From assembly GCA_022824495.1 (NCBI GenBank), contig JAJDZU010000012.1, positions 248,001-312,000 on the forward strand: a stretch of DNA of 64,000 nucleotides, written 5' to 3'. This document shows positions 23,872-33,398 of the stretch, one piece after another. The translations under genes were made by a program, and so were the position numbers. Numbering within the stretch: position 1 is the first letter of the stretch; each line of letters starts with the position of its first letter. This stretch comes from Chloroflexota bacterium (GTDB lineage Bacteria; Chloroflexota; UBA11872). Below the pieces are notes generated by a model. The model worked only from the letters and a program-made list of their open reading frames with translations, made no database searches and was not told the DNA's origin.

Positions 23872-24486
23872 GTGACCCCCGAACTCATCGCCATTCTGGC
23901 CGTTGGCGCCACGCTGATTGGCGTTGGCGTCACAATGATTGGGCTGCTGCTGGCGCTGTGGCGCGACGCGCGCGCCGACACCCAAGCGCTGCGCGAGGAA
24001 GTCCGGGCCGACCGCCAGAGCTTCCGAGCGGAATCCCGGGCCGACCGGCAGAGTCTCCGAGATGAACTCCAGGCCGACCGCCAGAGCTTCCGAGCGGAGT
24101 CCCGAACCGACCGGCAGAACCTCCGAGATGAACTCCAGGCCGACCGGCAGAGCCTCCGGGAGGAGTTCCAGGCTGATCGGCAGAGCTTCCGGGACGAAAT
24201 CCGGGCTGACTTTCAGACCTTTCGCGACGAAGTCCGCGCCGACTTTCAGACCTTTCGCGACGAAGCACGCGCCGACTTTCAGACCTTTCGCGACGAAGCA
24301 CGCGCCGAGATTCAGAGCTTTCGCGACGAAGTCCGCGCCGAGTTTCAGACCCTGCGCGATGAAGTCCGCGGAGACGTGGATGCCCTTCGCAGAGACGTCC
24401 AGGCGCTCACCGAGCGCACGGCCCGCCTCGAAGGCGCCGTCCAAGCCCTCTTCGCCGGCCGCGATCGCCACAACGACGCCGCCTGA
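23872..24486 (+). CDS. Membrane-anchored hendecad-repeat coiled-coil protein, family member 2
   Basis: 204 aa from GTG 23872. It has an N-terminal membrane helix (about residues 4-27), then about a dozen consecutive 11-residue repeats of the type FRDEVRADFQT / LRDELQADRQS between about 40 and 170, and finally the family tail TARLEGAVQALFAGRDR. An 11-residue period with hydrophobic or aromatic residues at fixed positions is typical of right-handed or nearly straight coiled coils. The DNA shows matching 33-base tandem repeats, so repeat number can vary by recombination. Function unknown; structural or sensing roles are guesses. Confidence 0.7.
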   Translation: MTPELIAILAVGATLIGVGVTMIGLLLALWRDARADTQALREEVRADRQSFRAESRADRQSLRDELQADRQSFRAESRTDRQNLRDELQADRQSLREEFQADRQSFRDEIRADFQTFRDEVRADFQTFRDEARADFQTFRDEARAEIQSFRDEVRAEFQTLRDEVRGDVDALRRDVQALTERTARLEGAVQALFAGRDRHNDAA

Positions 24487-24616
24487 CCAACCCAACCCGC
24501 ACCGCCAAAGCCCGGTTCGCGTTCCCTGGTGCCTGCCTCAGGCCAAACTGCCCCTATTAACCTGCGCACGGGCGGACCGTGACCCTATTGACCACCTTTC
24601 TCTTCGGAGCCGCCCC

Positions 24617-24956
24617 ATGACCCCAGAACTCATCGGAATCCTGGCCATGAGCGCGACCCTGGCCGGACTGCTCGTGGCCATCTGGCGCGACGGCCGCATC
24701 CACACGGACCGTGGCTTGGCTGAACTTCGCGCCGGGTCACAGTCGCCGGCGTGAGGAAGTCCGTGCCGACAGTTAACGCCTGCGCGCCGAAGTCCGCGCC
24801 GACATGCTGACCTTTCGTGAGGAAGTCCGCACCGACAATCTGCGCCTGCGCCAGAACGTCCAGGCGCTGGCCGAGCGCACGGCCCGCCTCGAAGGCGCCA
24901 TTCAAGGCCTCTCTACCAGCCGCACCGATCCCAACCGCCGCAACGACGCCGCCTGA
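24617..24956 (+). pseudogene. Coiled-coil family member 3, broken
   Basis: Begins MTPELIGILAMSATLAGLLV AIWRDG like its siblings from ATG 24617, but runs out of frame at about 24750. The remaining sequence in another frame carries the family coiled coil (LRAEVRADMLTFREEVRTDN) and tail ending NRRNDAA at 24956, with an additional TAA at about 24774 where siblings have a sense codon. At least two disabling changes, so probably not functional. Confidence 0.6.
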
Positions 24957-25020
24957 CCAACCCAACTCGCGCCGCAGCAGCCCGGATCGCGTCCCCAGCG
25001 CCTGCCACACCAACTGCCCG

Positions 25021-25087
25021 TGCTAGGGTGACCCATGGGCGGACCGTGATCCTGTAGACCTTCCCCTCAGACCCTCGGAGTCGCCCC
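25021..25087 (+). promoter_or_regulatory. Shared promoter/leader of coiled-coil family, copy 4
   Basis: TGCTAGGGT at 25021-25029, then GGGCGGACCGTGATCCTGTAG and CGGAGTCGCCCC before the ATG. Most similar to the leader of the broken member at 24617, whose TG of the extended -10 has been lost. Confidence 0.4.
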
Positions 25088-25360
25088 ATGACCCCCGAAC
25101 TCATCGCCATCCTCGCCTTGGGCATAACCCTGGTCGGTCTGCTCATCACGTCCCGGCGCGACGCCCGCGCCGACATGCAGACCTTTCGTGAGGAAGTCCG
25201 AACTGACAATCGCGCCCTCCGCGCCGAGGTCCACGCCGACAATCAGCGTCTGCGCCAGGACGTCCAGGCCCTTGCCGAGCGTACGGCCCGCCTCGAAGGC
25301 GCCATACAAGGCCTCTTCACCAGCCGCCACGACCCCAACCGCCGAGACGACGCCGCCTGA
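25088..25360 (+). CDS. Membrane-anchored coiled-coil protein, family member 4
   Basis: The shortest intact sibling, 90 aa. N-terminal membrane helix MTPELIAILALGITLVGLLI, then RRDARADMQTFREEVRTD and three or four hendecads, and the shared tail TARLEGAIQGLFTSRHDP NRRDDAA. It uses ATG, unlike members 1 and 2 (GTG). The differing lengths of the siblings come almost entirely from the number of coiled-coil repeats. Function unknown. Confidence 0.65.
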   Translation: MTPELIAILALGITLVGLLITSRRDARADMQTFREEVRTDNRALRAEVHADNQRLRQDVQALAERTARLEGAIQGLFTSRHDPNRRDDAA

Positions 25361-26044
25361 CCAACCCGTCCAGCGCCACCGTCCGCCACTACCCGGCCCA
25401 GGCCCCGTGGCACTGGCCAGACCCTCCAACCCAATCCCCGCCGCCGATCGGCCGCTCGATCGACCCCTCTCCAATAACCGCTAACCGCTAGCCACAAACG
25501 TCGTCCACAAACCACCAGCGCCAGCACTCCCCGCGTCCCCGCCACAAGCCACTGCCCCAGCCCCTCCCACCTCACGTCTCGTCTCTGCCCTGCTCTTGCC
25601 TCTATCGTACTCAGAGTGTACACTTGATGCGTAAGCCTCGCAACCCTTCCAAAATGCCCACCGTCCGACTCCACCTGGACCTCCTCGCCTCCCTCATTCG
25701 TCTCTGGTCCTCTCGCCCTACCAGCCACCCCCGCGCACCCTCCCAGACCCCACCCAAGACCGCTCTGCCACAGCTCAGCCGTCCCCCCGTCGCCCCCAGC
25801 CGGAATCCAGTCCCCAGCCCCACCCCAGACCCGACCAAAACCACTCCGCCACCCCCTCCGTCATCCCCCCATTCGCTGGAATCCACCCCCGCGCCCCCGG
25901 CACCCGAAAACCGGCAGAAATGCACCCCGCGCCGCCTCAAGAGTTTTTTAGAAAAAACTCTTACCGCGCGCGAGACCCCCCATTTCACCCGCCCACCCAC
26001 CCTCTTCTCACCGTTCGCCTCTTGTTCGGTTACAATGCCCTCCC
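25361..26044. other. Gap of 684 bases without a supported gene, with an AT hairpin
   Basis: C-rich low-complexity DNA. An open frame at 25624-26058 codes only for a Pro/Ser-rich sequence and is rejected. The one notable element is a perfect 11-base inverted repeat, AAGAGTTTTTT / AAAAAACTCTT, at 25939-25949 and 25952-25962, about 80 bases before the helicase start; it could act as a terminator for leftward or rightward transcription. Confidence 0.5.
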
Positions 26045-29000
26045 ATGCCCCCGCCTGACCCAACCCCCACCGCCGCCGACACGACCTTTCACCCCGTCGT
26101 CGCCGACTGGTTCGCCGCCACCTTCCAGGCCCCCACCGACGCCCAGGCCTCTGCCTGGCCCGCCATCCGCTCCGGCCGGGACACCCTCGTCGCCGCCCCC
26201 ACCGGCTCCGGCAAGACCCTCGCCGCCTTCCTCACCGGCATCGACCAACTCATCCGCCGCGGCGAGTCCCAGGACCTCGAACCCGTCACCCGCATCGTCT
26301 ACATCTCGCCCCTCAAAGCCCTCGGCCACGACATCGAGCGCAACCTCCAGACCCCGCTCGCCGCCATCCGCGAACTCGCCGAATCCCAGGGCGTCGCCCT
26401 CCCCGAAATCCGCGTCGGCCTCCGCACCGGCGACACCAAGCCCTCCCGCCGCCGCACCCTCGTCACTCGCCCGCCCCACATCCTCATCACCACCCCTGAG
26501 TCCTTCTACCTGATGCTCACCTCCCAGCGGGCCCGTGAAACCCTCCGCCAGGTCGACACCGTCATCGTCGACGAGATCCACGCCCTCGCCCGCGACCGCC
26601 GCGGCAGCCACCTCGCCGTCTCGCTCGAACGCCTCAACCACATCTGCCGGCGCCGCCCCCAGCGCGTCGGCCTCTCCGCCACCCAGCGCCCCGTTCAGGA
26701 ACTTGCCGCCTTCCTCACCGGCGCCGACGACCAGGGCGACGCCCGCCCCTGCGTAACCGTCGACCTCGGCCACCAACGCGACCTGGACCTCGCCGTCGAG
26801 ACCCCGCCCTCCGATCTCGAAGCCGTCGCCCCCCGCGAGCAGTGGGACGACATCTACAACCGCCTCGCCGACCTGATCGTCCAGCACCACACCACCCTCG
26901 TCTTCGTCAACACCCGCGCCCTGGCCGAGCGCGTCTCCCACAACCTGCGCGACCGCCTCGGCGAGGAAGGCGTCGCCAGCCACCATGGCAGCCTCTCCCG
27001 CGAACGCCGCCTGCACGTCGAGCAGCAACTCAAGGACGGCCGGCTCAAAGCCCTTGTCGCCACCGCCTCGCTCGAACTCGGCATCGACATCGGCAGCATC
27101 GACCTCGTCTGCCAGATCGGCTCGCCCCGCAGCATCGCCGTCTTCCTGCAACGCATCGGCCGCTCCGGCCACGCCCTTGGGCTGCGCCCCAAGGGCCGCC
27201 TCTTCCCAACCACCCGCGACGAACTGGTCGAGAGCGCCGCCCTCATGCGAGCCGTCCGAGCCGGCGAACTCGACCGAATCGTCCAGCTCGTCGCCCCCCT
27301 CGACGTGCTGGCCCAGCAAATCGTGGCCGAAACCGCCTGCGAGGACTGGCAACTCGACGACCTGTTCGATCTCTTCCGCCACGCCACCCCGTTCCGCGCT
27401 CTGACCCGCGAGTCCTACCTCGAGCTCGTCGACATGCTCGCCACCGGCATCGGCGACGGCGGCGGTCGAGCAGCGCCCCTCATCCACTTCGACCGCATCA
27501 ACAACGTCATCCGCGGCCGCCGCGCCGCCCGACTCACCGCCTTGCAAAACGGCGGCACGATCCCCGAACTCGGCGACTTCCGCGTCGTCGCCGAACCGGA
27601 CGAGACCTTCGTCGGCTCCGTCAACGAAGACTTCGCCATCGAGAGCATCGCCGGCGACATCTTCCTGCTCGGCAACACGTCCTGGCAGATCCGCCGCGTC
27701 GTCCAGAACACCGTCCGCGTCATCGACGCCCAGGGCGCGCCGCCCACCATCCCCTTCTGGCTCGGCGAGGCCCCCGGCCGCACCATCGAACTCTCGCAAG
27801 CCGTAGGTCGCCTCCGCCGCGACGTGGCCGACCGCCTCACTGACCCCGCACTGGTCGACTGGCTGCGCGACGAGTGCAACGTCTCCGAACTCGGCGCCCA
27901 CCAGGTCGCCGACTACCTGCGCGCCTCCCACGACGGCCTGCGCGTCATGCCCTCCGACCACGACGTGGTCTTCGAACGCTTCTTCGACGACTCCGGCGGC
28001 ATGCAACTCGTCGTCCACGCCCCCTTCGGCCAGCGCATCAACCGCGCCTGGGGCCTCGCCCTCCGCAAGCGCTTCTGCGTGCGGTTCGACTTCGAGCTTC
28101 AGGCGGCGGCCAACGACGACGCCATCCTCCTCTCGCTCGGCCCCCAGCACGCCTTCCCGCTCGAAGAGACCTTCCGCTACGTCACTCCAAACAACGCGCT
28201 CAAGTCCGTCGAGCAATCCATCCTCTACACCCCCATGTTCCCCACCCGCTGGCGCTGGAACCTCACCCGCGCCTTGGCCGTCCCCCGCCTGCGCGGCGGC
28301 AAGAAGGTCCCGCCCAACATCCAGCGCATGCGCTCCGACGACCTCATGGCCGCCGTCTTCCCCGAGCAGATCGGCTGCCAGGAAAACGTCCACGGCCCCC
28401 TCACTCCTCCCGACCACCCGCTCATCCGCCAGACCCTCGACGACTGCCTCTACGAAGCCATGGACGTCCGCGGGCTGAAGAAGGTGCTGCAGCGCATAGA
28501 CGATGGCCAGATCACTCTCCACGCCCGCGACACCACCGAGCCGTCGCCGCTCGCCCACGAGATCCTCAACGGTCGCCCCTACACGTTCCTCGACGACGCC
28601 CCGCTCGAAGAGCGCCGCTCACGCGCCGTTGCCACCCGCCGCGCCCTCCCCGAAAGCGCCCGCGACCTCGGCCGGTTGGATCCAGCCGCCATCGAGCGCG
28701 TCGTCGAAGAAGCCTGGCCTCAGCCCCGTGACGCCGAGGAAGTCCACGACGCCCTCCTCGGCCTCGTCGCCATAGACGCCACCTCCGTCGCCAACTGGAA
28801 CCGCTGGCTCGACGAACTCCAGGGCCACGGCCGAACCGCGAATCTCCAGGTCGACGGGCGCACCCTCTGGTTCGCCGCCGAAAACACTGAGGTCGTACGC
28901 GCCCTCTTCGGCGCCGACGCCGTTCCCGACCTTTCGCTCCCGCCCGGCGTGGCCACCCAGGTGGCCGACCGTGAAGAAGCCCGCCGCCTGCTGCTGCGCG

Positions 29001-30298
29001 GACACACCGAAGTCTGTGGCCCGACCACTCCCGAGGAACTGGCAAGCCGCTGCGGTCTGACTCCCAAGGACGTCGCTCGCGGCCTGATGCAGCTTCAAGT
29101 CAGCGGCTTCATCCTCCCCGGACACTTCCGCGACCCCAACGTTGAGGACATCTGTGACCGCCGCCTCCTGGCCCGCATCCACCGCCTCACCCTCGACCGG
29201 CTGCGCCGCGAAATCGAGCCCGTTGCCGTCCGCGACTTCATGCGCTTCCTCACCCGCTGGCAACACGCCGCCTCCGGCCACACCCTCTACGGCAAGGCCG
29301 GCCTGCGGCAGGCCATCCAGCGCCTCCAGGGCTTCGAACTGCCGGCCGCCGCCTGGGAAGGCGCGGTGCTCCCGGCCCGTGTCCGCGGCTTCCGTACGCA
29401 GTGGTTGGACGAACTCTGCCTCGCGGGAGACGTGGTCTGGGGCCGCCTCAGCGAACGGAACTCCGACCCTGAACGCCGCAGCGCACCGGCAACCCGCGCC
29501 ACCCCAGTCACCCTGGGAATGCGCGAAGACTTCGACCTGTTGCTTCAGGCTGCCCGCTGGCACAACGGCGGCACGGACTCGCAAGCCGAGCCACCTGAAC
29601 TCGCCGGCGCCGCCCGCTCCATCGACGCCCTGTTGAGCGAGAGCGGCGCCCTGTTCTTCGAACAGATCGTCATGCGCACCCGGCGACTGGCCGCCGATGT
29701 CGAGGACGGTCTGCGCGACCTGATCGCCGCCGGCCGCGTCACCTCCGACGGTTATGAAGGTCTCCGCGCCATCGCCTCGGGCTGGTCCAGCACCGGACGC
29801 CGCCGCTGGCGCCACACGCGCCGTGCCGGTCGCTTCGCCGTCGGCGGACCCCCGGGTCGCTGGTCGACACTCCAGCCGTCCGCTCCAGGGATCGACGCTG
29901 ACGAAGTCGCCGAGGCCGTCGCAACTACCCTCCTCGATCGCTACGGCGTGGTCTTCCGAGACGTCGTCCGTCGCGAAACTTTCCGTCTCCCCTGGCGCGA
30001 TGTCCTCCGCGCGCTACGACGCCTCGAAGCCCGCGGCGATGTTCGTGGCGGTCGCTTCGTCGCCGGATTCGCCGGCGAGCAGTTCGCCCTCCCCGACGCC
30101 GTCAACGCCCTCCGCCGCGCGCGCCGCGATCAGGGTTCCGACGAAACCCTTCGCCTGGCCGCCGTCGACCCCCTCAACCTCACCGGTGTCATCACGCCGG
30201 ATGCCCGCGTCCCGGCCCAACCCGGCCGCCAACTCACCCTCATCAACGGCTGGCCCCCACCCCCCGACTCCGGCGCCGCCGAAGCCGCCGCCAGCTAG
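26045..30298 (+). CDS. lhr: Lhr family ATP-dependent helicase
   Basis: Large superfamily 2 DNA helicase linked to DNA repair. The 1417-aa protein has Walker A APTGSGKT at 51-58, the DEIH box near 176, SATQRPVQELAAFL (motif III), a second RecA domain with TASLELGIDIGSIDLV and QRIGRSGH, then the winged-helix region and the long Lhr C-terminal region. Length fits bacterial Lhr (about 1500 aa). Start at ATG 26045, ahead of Pro-rich MPPPDPTPTAAD. The reverse strand contains a spurious 842-codon open frame caused by codon bias. It stands alone on this strand, followed by a convergent DUF3500 gene 3 bases away. Confidence 0.9.
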   Translation: MPPPDPTPTAADTTFHPVVADWFAATFQAPTDAQASAWPAIRSGRDTLVAAPTGSGKTLAAFLTGIDQLIRRGESQDLEPVTRIVYISPLKALGHDIERNLQTPLAAIRELAESQGVALPEIRVGLRTGDTKPSRRRTLVTRPPHILITTPESFYLMLTSQRARETLRQVDTVIVDEIHALARDRRGSHLAVSLERLNHICRRRPQRVGLSATQRPVQELAAFLTGADDQGDARPCVTVDLGHQRDLDLAVETPPSDLEAVAPREQWDDIYNRLADLIVQHHTTLVFVNTRALAERVSHNLRDRLGEEGVASHHGSLSRERRLHVEQQLKDGRLKALVATASLELGIDIGSIDLVCQIGSPRSIAVFLQRIGRSGHALGLRPKGRLFPTTRDELVESAALMRAVRAGELDRIVQLVAPLDVLAQQIVAETACEDWQLDDLFDLFRHATPFRALTRESYLELVDMLATGIGDGGGRAAPLIHFDRINNVIRGRRAARLTALQNGGTIPELGDFRVVAEPDETFVGSVNEDFAIESIAGDIFLLGNTSWQIRRVVQNTVRVIDAQGAPPTIPFWLGEAPGRTIELSQAVGRLRRDVADRLTDPALVDWLRDECNVSELGAHQVADYLRASHDGLRVMPSDHDVVFERFFDDSGGMQLVVHAPFGQRINRAWGLALRKRFCVRFDFELQAAANDDAILLSLGPQHAFPLEETFRYVTPNNALKSVEQSILYTPMFPTRWRWNLTRALAVPRLRGGKKVPPNIQRMRSDDLMAAVFPEQIGCQENVHGPLTPPDHPLIRQTLDDCLYEAMDVRGLKKVLQRIDDGQITLHARDTTEPSPLAHEILNGRPYTFLDDAPLEERRSRAVATRRALPESARDLGRLDPAAIERVVEEAWPQPRDAEEVHDALLGLVAIDATSVANWNRWLDELQGHGRTANLQVDGRTLWFAAENTEVVRALFGADAVPDLSLPPGVATQVADREEARRLLLRGHTEVCGPTTPEELASRCGLTPKDVARGLMQLQVSGFILPGHFRDPNVEDICDRRLLARIHRLTLDRLRREIEPVAVRDFMRFLTRWQHAASGHTLYGKAGLRQAIQRLQGFELPAAAWEGAVLPARVRGFRTQWLDELCLAGDVVWGRLSERNSDPERRSAPATRATPVTLGMREDFDLLLQAARWHNGGTDSQAEPPELAGAARSIDALLSESGALFFEQIVMRTRRLAADVEDGLRDLIAAGRVTSDGYEGLRAIASGWSSTGRRRWRHTRRAGRFAVGGPPGRWSTLQPSAPGIDADEVAEAVATTLLDRYGVVFRDVVRRETFRLPWRDVLRALRRLEARGDVRGGRFVAGFAGEQFALPDAVNALRRARRDQGSDETLRLAAVDPLNLTGVITPDARVPAQPGRQLTLINGWPPPPDSGAAEAAAS

Positions 30299-30301
30299 CT
30301 C

Positions 30302-31312
30302 CTAGTGGTGATGCCCGTGTTCATAGTGCGCCGCTAGCAGGTCCTCGCCCCAGTCGCCTGAGTAGCTGCGCATCACCGAGTGGATGTGGTTCGCCTCGTT
30401 CTGCGTGTTGTCGTATTCGATCACAAACGCCGGTCCGGCCAGCGCGTAGTAATGCCCCTCGCCCCGCGCCTCCGGTCCCGCCCACAGGAAGCGAACGCCA
30501 TCCAGCCCATCCAGCTCAATCTTCCGCCACTCGTTCTCCGCCAGGTCCGCGGCCTTCCGGTCGACGTAATGCCGGAGCAACCCAATCAGCCCATCCCTTT
30601 GCCCATCGCGCAACTCCGCCAGCGAGATTCCCCCAACGGGAATCTCGTCAGGGTCGGCAATCCGATAGTTCTCGGTCAGGATGTCATCCGGCGCGACTGG
30701 ATCCACGATGGCCCGAGCCTTCTGCTTGGCATCCAGCCGACCCAGCAGGTCGCGCGCCAAATCTTCTTCCTCGGCAAGCGTGCGCACCCCCTTGTGCTCC
30801 CCGTGCCGAACCTCCGCCGGATTCGCACCCAGAAACAGCGGCAGCACCGACACATAGGTGTTGGCTATGACCGTCGCATGAATCCCAATGTGATGTCCGC
30901 CGGCCCGCCAGCCCCAGGGCTCCTCGCCGCCCGGCTCCCCAAACACGCTGAAGTAGTAGATCTCCGGGTCCCGCAGCCAGTGCATGCGGTTGTTCTGGAT
31001 TCCTTCCCACTCGTCCAGGATGGATTCCAGCTCGATAATCTCCCGGGCCTTGCGCGCTCCGTGGGCGCTCAGCGCCGTATCCAGCATCCGAAACGCCGCC
31101 GCGCGTTGAGATGCCGTCATCTCCTTTAGCCGCAGCCCATTGCGCTCCACGGGCGTGTAGTGCCACAAATACCGCTCATCGCCGGCAAACGGAAACGTCG
31201 CCGCTGCCCGTTGGCCGGCATCGAGTGAATCCACAAAGCCGTTGGCCGCCTCGGCCATTTCTGTGGCGACTGCAACGGCGCGCGAGGCCGTGGTGATGTC
31301 CGTCGTCGTCAT
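30302..31312 (-). CDS. DUF3500 domain protein
   Basis: 336-aa protein of a family with no firmly known activity. Recognised by the N-terminal pattern AANGFVDSLDAGQRAAATFP FAGDERYLWHYTP, the central EPWGWRAGGHHIGIHATV and the C-terminal GPAFVIEYDNTQNEANHIHS, followed by a His-rich end (HYEHGHHH). The clustered histidines suggest metal binding (inference). No signal peptide is seen in this copy. It precedes the DUF2461 gene's 3' end on the same strand by about 30 bases, so the two may be co-transcribed. Confidence 0.8.
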   Translation of the reverse strand: MTTTDITTASRAVAVATEMAEAANGFVDSLDAGQRAAATFPFAGDERYLWHYTPVERNGLRLKEMTASQRAAAFRMLDTALSAHGARKAREIIELESILDEWEGIQNNRMHWLRDPEIYYFSVFGEPGGEEPWGWRAGGHHIGIHATVIANTYVSVLPLFLGANPAEVRHGEHKGVRTLAEEEDLARDLLGRLDAKQKARAIVDPVAPDDILTENYRIADPDEIPVGGISLAELRDGQRDGLIGLLRHYVDRKAADLAENEWRKIELDGLDGVRFLWAGPEARGEGHYYALAGPAFVIEYDNTQNEANHIHSVMRSYSGDWGEDLLAAHYEHGHHH

Positions 31313-31342
31313 CGCGTCACGCTTCCTCTCGCAGTCGGTTCG

Positions 31343-32032
31343 CTACCAGTCATACAAGTCCAGTATCCAACGCTGTACCGGTGAGACCTTCCAAAACCGC
31401 TCACAACAGAAGTCCACGAATTCGGCCGAATGCACCTCGGACGGCAACGGCTCCTCGATCCAGGCATGCAGCGCGTTGTATCGCAGCAAATCGGCGCGTG
31501 GGTGATCGGCCGCGAACCCTCGCGGTACCCGCTTGTAGTGCGCTCCGCCCACCTCGGCGCCCGCCGCGCGCACCGTTGCCAGCGCCTGCTCCAGCGCCGC
31601 ACCTCGGCGCTCGTCCGCCGCCGCCATTCGATAGACCTCCAGCGTCGCCTTGTCGAACGCGTGCCGCCCGGCCCCCACCACAACCGCGTCGGGGGTAAGC
31701 CGCAGAAAGTAGCCGGGACAGTCCCGGCTATGCCGATCGCCCTGCCAGAACCACATGTCGAAGTGGGTCTTATACGGGCGCTTGTCGCGGCTGAACCGGA
31801 TGTCGCGATGGATGCGAAATATCGACCCGCTCACCCGCGGCTCGGCATGAATCCCCGGCGCGAACTCCGACAGCGCCATGCCCATCGCCACGACGAACAA
31901 GCGCGCGGGCCCCAGCAACCCCTCGTCGTATCCGCGCCGGTTGGCCTCGAACCACGGTTTGTTGTTATTCGCGGCCAAGTGCCGCAAGAAGTCGAATCCT
32001 TGGTGCGGGAATCCGGCGAACGCATCCGACAT
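31343..32032 (-). CDS. DUF2461 (TIGR02453) family protein
   Basis: 229-aa cytoplasmic protein of unknown biochemical role. Diagnostic motifs: FDFLRHLAANNNKPWFEANR near the N-terminus, IFRIHRDIRFSRDKRPYKTH in the middle, GYFLRLTPDAVVVGAG, and KRVPRGFAADHPRADLLRY towards the end. Length is normal. ATG at 32032. It sits between the MFS transporter and the DUF3500 gene, all on the minus strand. Confidence 0.85.
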   Translation of the reverse strand: MSDAFAGFPHQGFDFLRHLAANNNKPWFEANRRGYDEGLLGPARLFVVAMGMALSEFAPGIHAEPRVSGSIFRIHRDIRFSRDKRPYKTHFDMWFWQGDRHSRDCPGYFLRLTPDAVVVGAGRHAFDKATLEVYRMAAADERRGAALEQALATVRAAGAEVGGAHYKRVPRGFAADHPRADLLRYNALHAWIEEPLPSEVHSAEFVDFCCERFWKVSPVQRWILDLYDW

Positions 32033-32077
32033 CCAGCGACTCCCAACTCCTCCCGCCGGTCACGGTAACAGCCCCAC

Positions 32078-33322
32078 TTACGGCTCCGCCTCTGCCGTCG
32101 CCGTCCGCTTCTCCAGCGTTTCCGGAACAAAGAGGCCGAACGTCAGCGCACCGCACAAGCCCATTGCGGCCACAAAGAACGGGGCCAGCATCAGGCCGAA
32201 CAGGTCGGCCACGCCACCCACCACAACCGGCCCGCCCATGTCGCCGATTCCTCCGACTAGACGCCACACCGCCAGAAACTCACCGGGTCTCTGGGGCGGC
32301 GTCAGATCGGCCCCCAGCGTCAGCATCGAGCCGGACCCGATTCCGTTGGAAAACCCGATTAGCAGCCCGATCAGAACGAGCCCGGTAAAGTCCCGGGCCT
32401 GGCTCAGCAGCGCCATGGAGGCACTGAACAACGCGAACGACGGCACGATGGCGAACTTCCGCCCGAAGTGATCCATCAGGTAGCCGGCCAGCGGAAACAG
32501 CGTCATGTCGATGGCCGCCGAGGCGCTCACGGCCAGGCCGATCTCCCGCTCGTCCAGCCCCAAGGCGAAAGCGCCGTAGAGTGGCAGGACCACCGGACGA
32601 CCAGAGCGAATAGCCTGCGCAAAGATGTGGCCGGTCCCCGCCCTCAGCAGTACGCGGCGGTGGTTGTGCAGCGTCTCCCCCAGCCCGCGAAGCAGGGTCG
32701 TGGCTGACTGCGTCGTTGACGTGTCGCTGTCAGGCGCGTCCCGAAACGCCAGAGCCGGAATCAGCCCAACGGCCATACACGCGCCCGCGATCAGGAACAT
32801 CGCCTCGTAGCCCAACGTGCTGGCGACAAGCCCGCCGACGCCCGGACCGACAAACATGCCAATCCGGTTTGTACCCCCGAACAGCGACATAATCCGCCCG
32901 CGCTGGTGCCGTGGAGTCACCCGCCGCATGTACTGCATGCGCGAGAGCGCCCACAGGCCCATCCCGGCGCCCATCAGCAGTCGGGCGACGATCAGCACCG
33001 AGTAGGGCGGCGAGACGGCCAGCACCAGCACCGCCACGGCCATCACTACCAGGCCCGCCACCTGACCTACCCACTCCGAGATCCGGTTCAGCAGCAGGCC
33101 CGAGGGAAGCGTCCATAACAACGTGCCCAGCGCCGCCATCCCGAGCGCCAGGCCGACGAGCGTGATGTTCTCCTGGCCCGTCGCCGGATCGCGCACCAGG
33201 TCGGCCACGAACAGGGGCAGAGTGGGCACCAGCATGCCCATGCCGATCGAGCTGGTGAAGATCTGGATATAGACGCGCGGAAGTAGCGAGGCGACAGTGT
33301 CTAGGGCGCGTCCAGAGTGCAC
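32078..33322 (-). CDS. MFS transporter
   Basis: Twelve-helix major facilitator permease, 414 aa, probably exporting a drug or metabolite. It shows repeated hydrophobic helices, with the cytoplasmic-loop motif LLNRISEWVGQ after helix 2 and DHFGRKFAIVPS between the two halves. The ORF starts with GTG at 33322; an ATG at IGMGMLVPTLPLF is too late because it would remove part of helix 1. It is divergent from the quinone oxidoreductase gene (76 bases between starts), so the two may share a control region. Substrate unknown. Confidence 0.8.
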   Translation of the reverse strand: MHSGRALDTVASLLPRVYIQIFTSSIGMGMLVPTLPLFVADLVRDPATGQENITLVGLALGMAALGTLLWTLPSGLLLNRISEWVGQVAGLVVMAVAVLVLAVSPPYSVLIVARLLMGAGMGLWALSRMQYMRRVTPRHQRGRIMSLFGGTNRIGMFVGPGVGGLVASTLGYEAMFLIAGACMAVGLIPALAFRDAPDSDTSTTQSATTLLRGLGETLHNHRRVLLRAGTGHIFAQAIRSGRPVVLPLYGAFALGLDEREIGLAVSASAAIDMTLFPLAGYLMDHFGRKFAIVPSFALFSASMALLSQARDFTGLVLIGLLIGFSNGIGSGSMLTLGADLTPPQRPGEFLAVWRLVGGIGDMGGPVVVGGVADLFGLMLAPFFVAAMGLCGALTFGLFVPETLEKRTATAEAEP

Positions 33323-33398
33323 GGGCGCGCATGGTATGACACAGCGACCGTCTCGAACGTGGACAATGGCGCAAGCAGTCGTGCCTTAGGGGAATTCA

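Noticed and set aside
23980..24380. Possible CRISPR array (33-base spaced repeats)
   Set aside because: The period is contiguous coding repeat without unique spacers, and the frame encodes a regular coiled coil.
25624..26058. 144-codon Pro/Ser-rich frame before lhr
   Set aside because: Composition is that of C-rich non-coding DNA, with no start signal and overlap with the helicase start.
26030..28558. 842-codon open frame on the minus strand opposite the helicase gene
   Set aside because: It is a mirror of strong G/C third-position bias; its product is low-complexity Gly/Val/Asp/Glu and the plus strand encodes a complete Lhr helicase.
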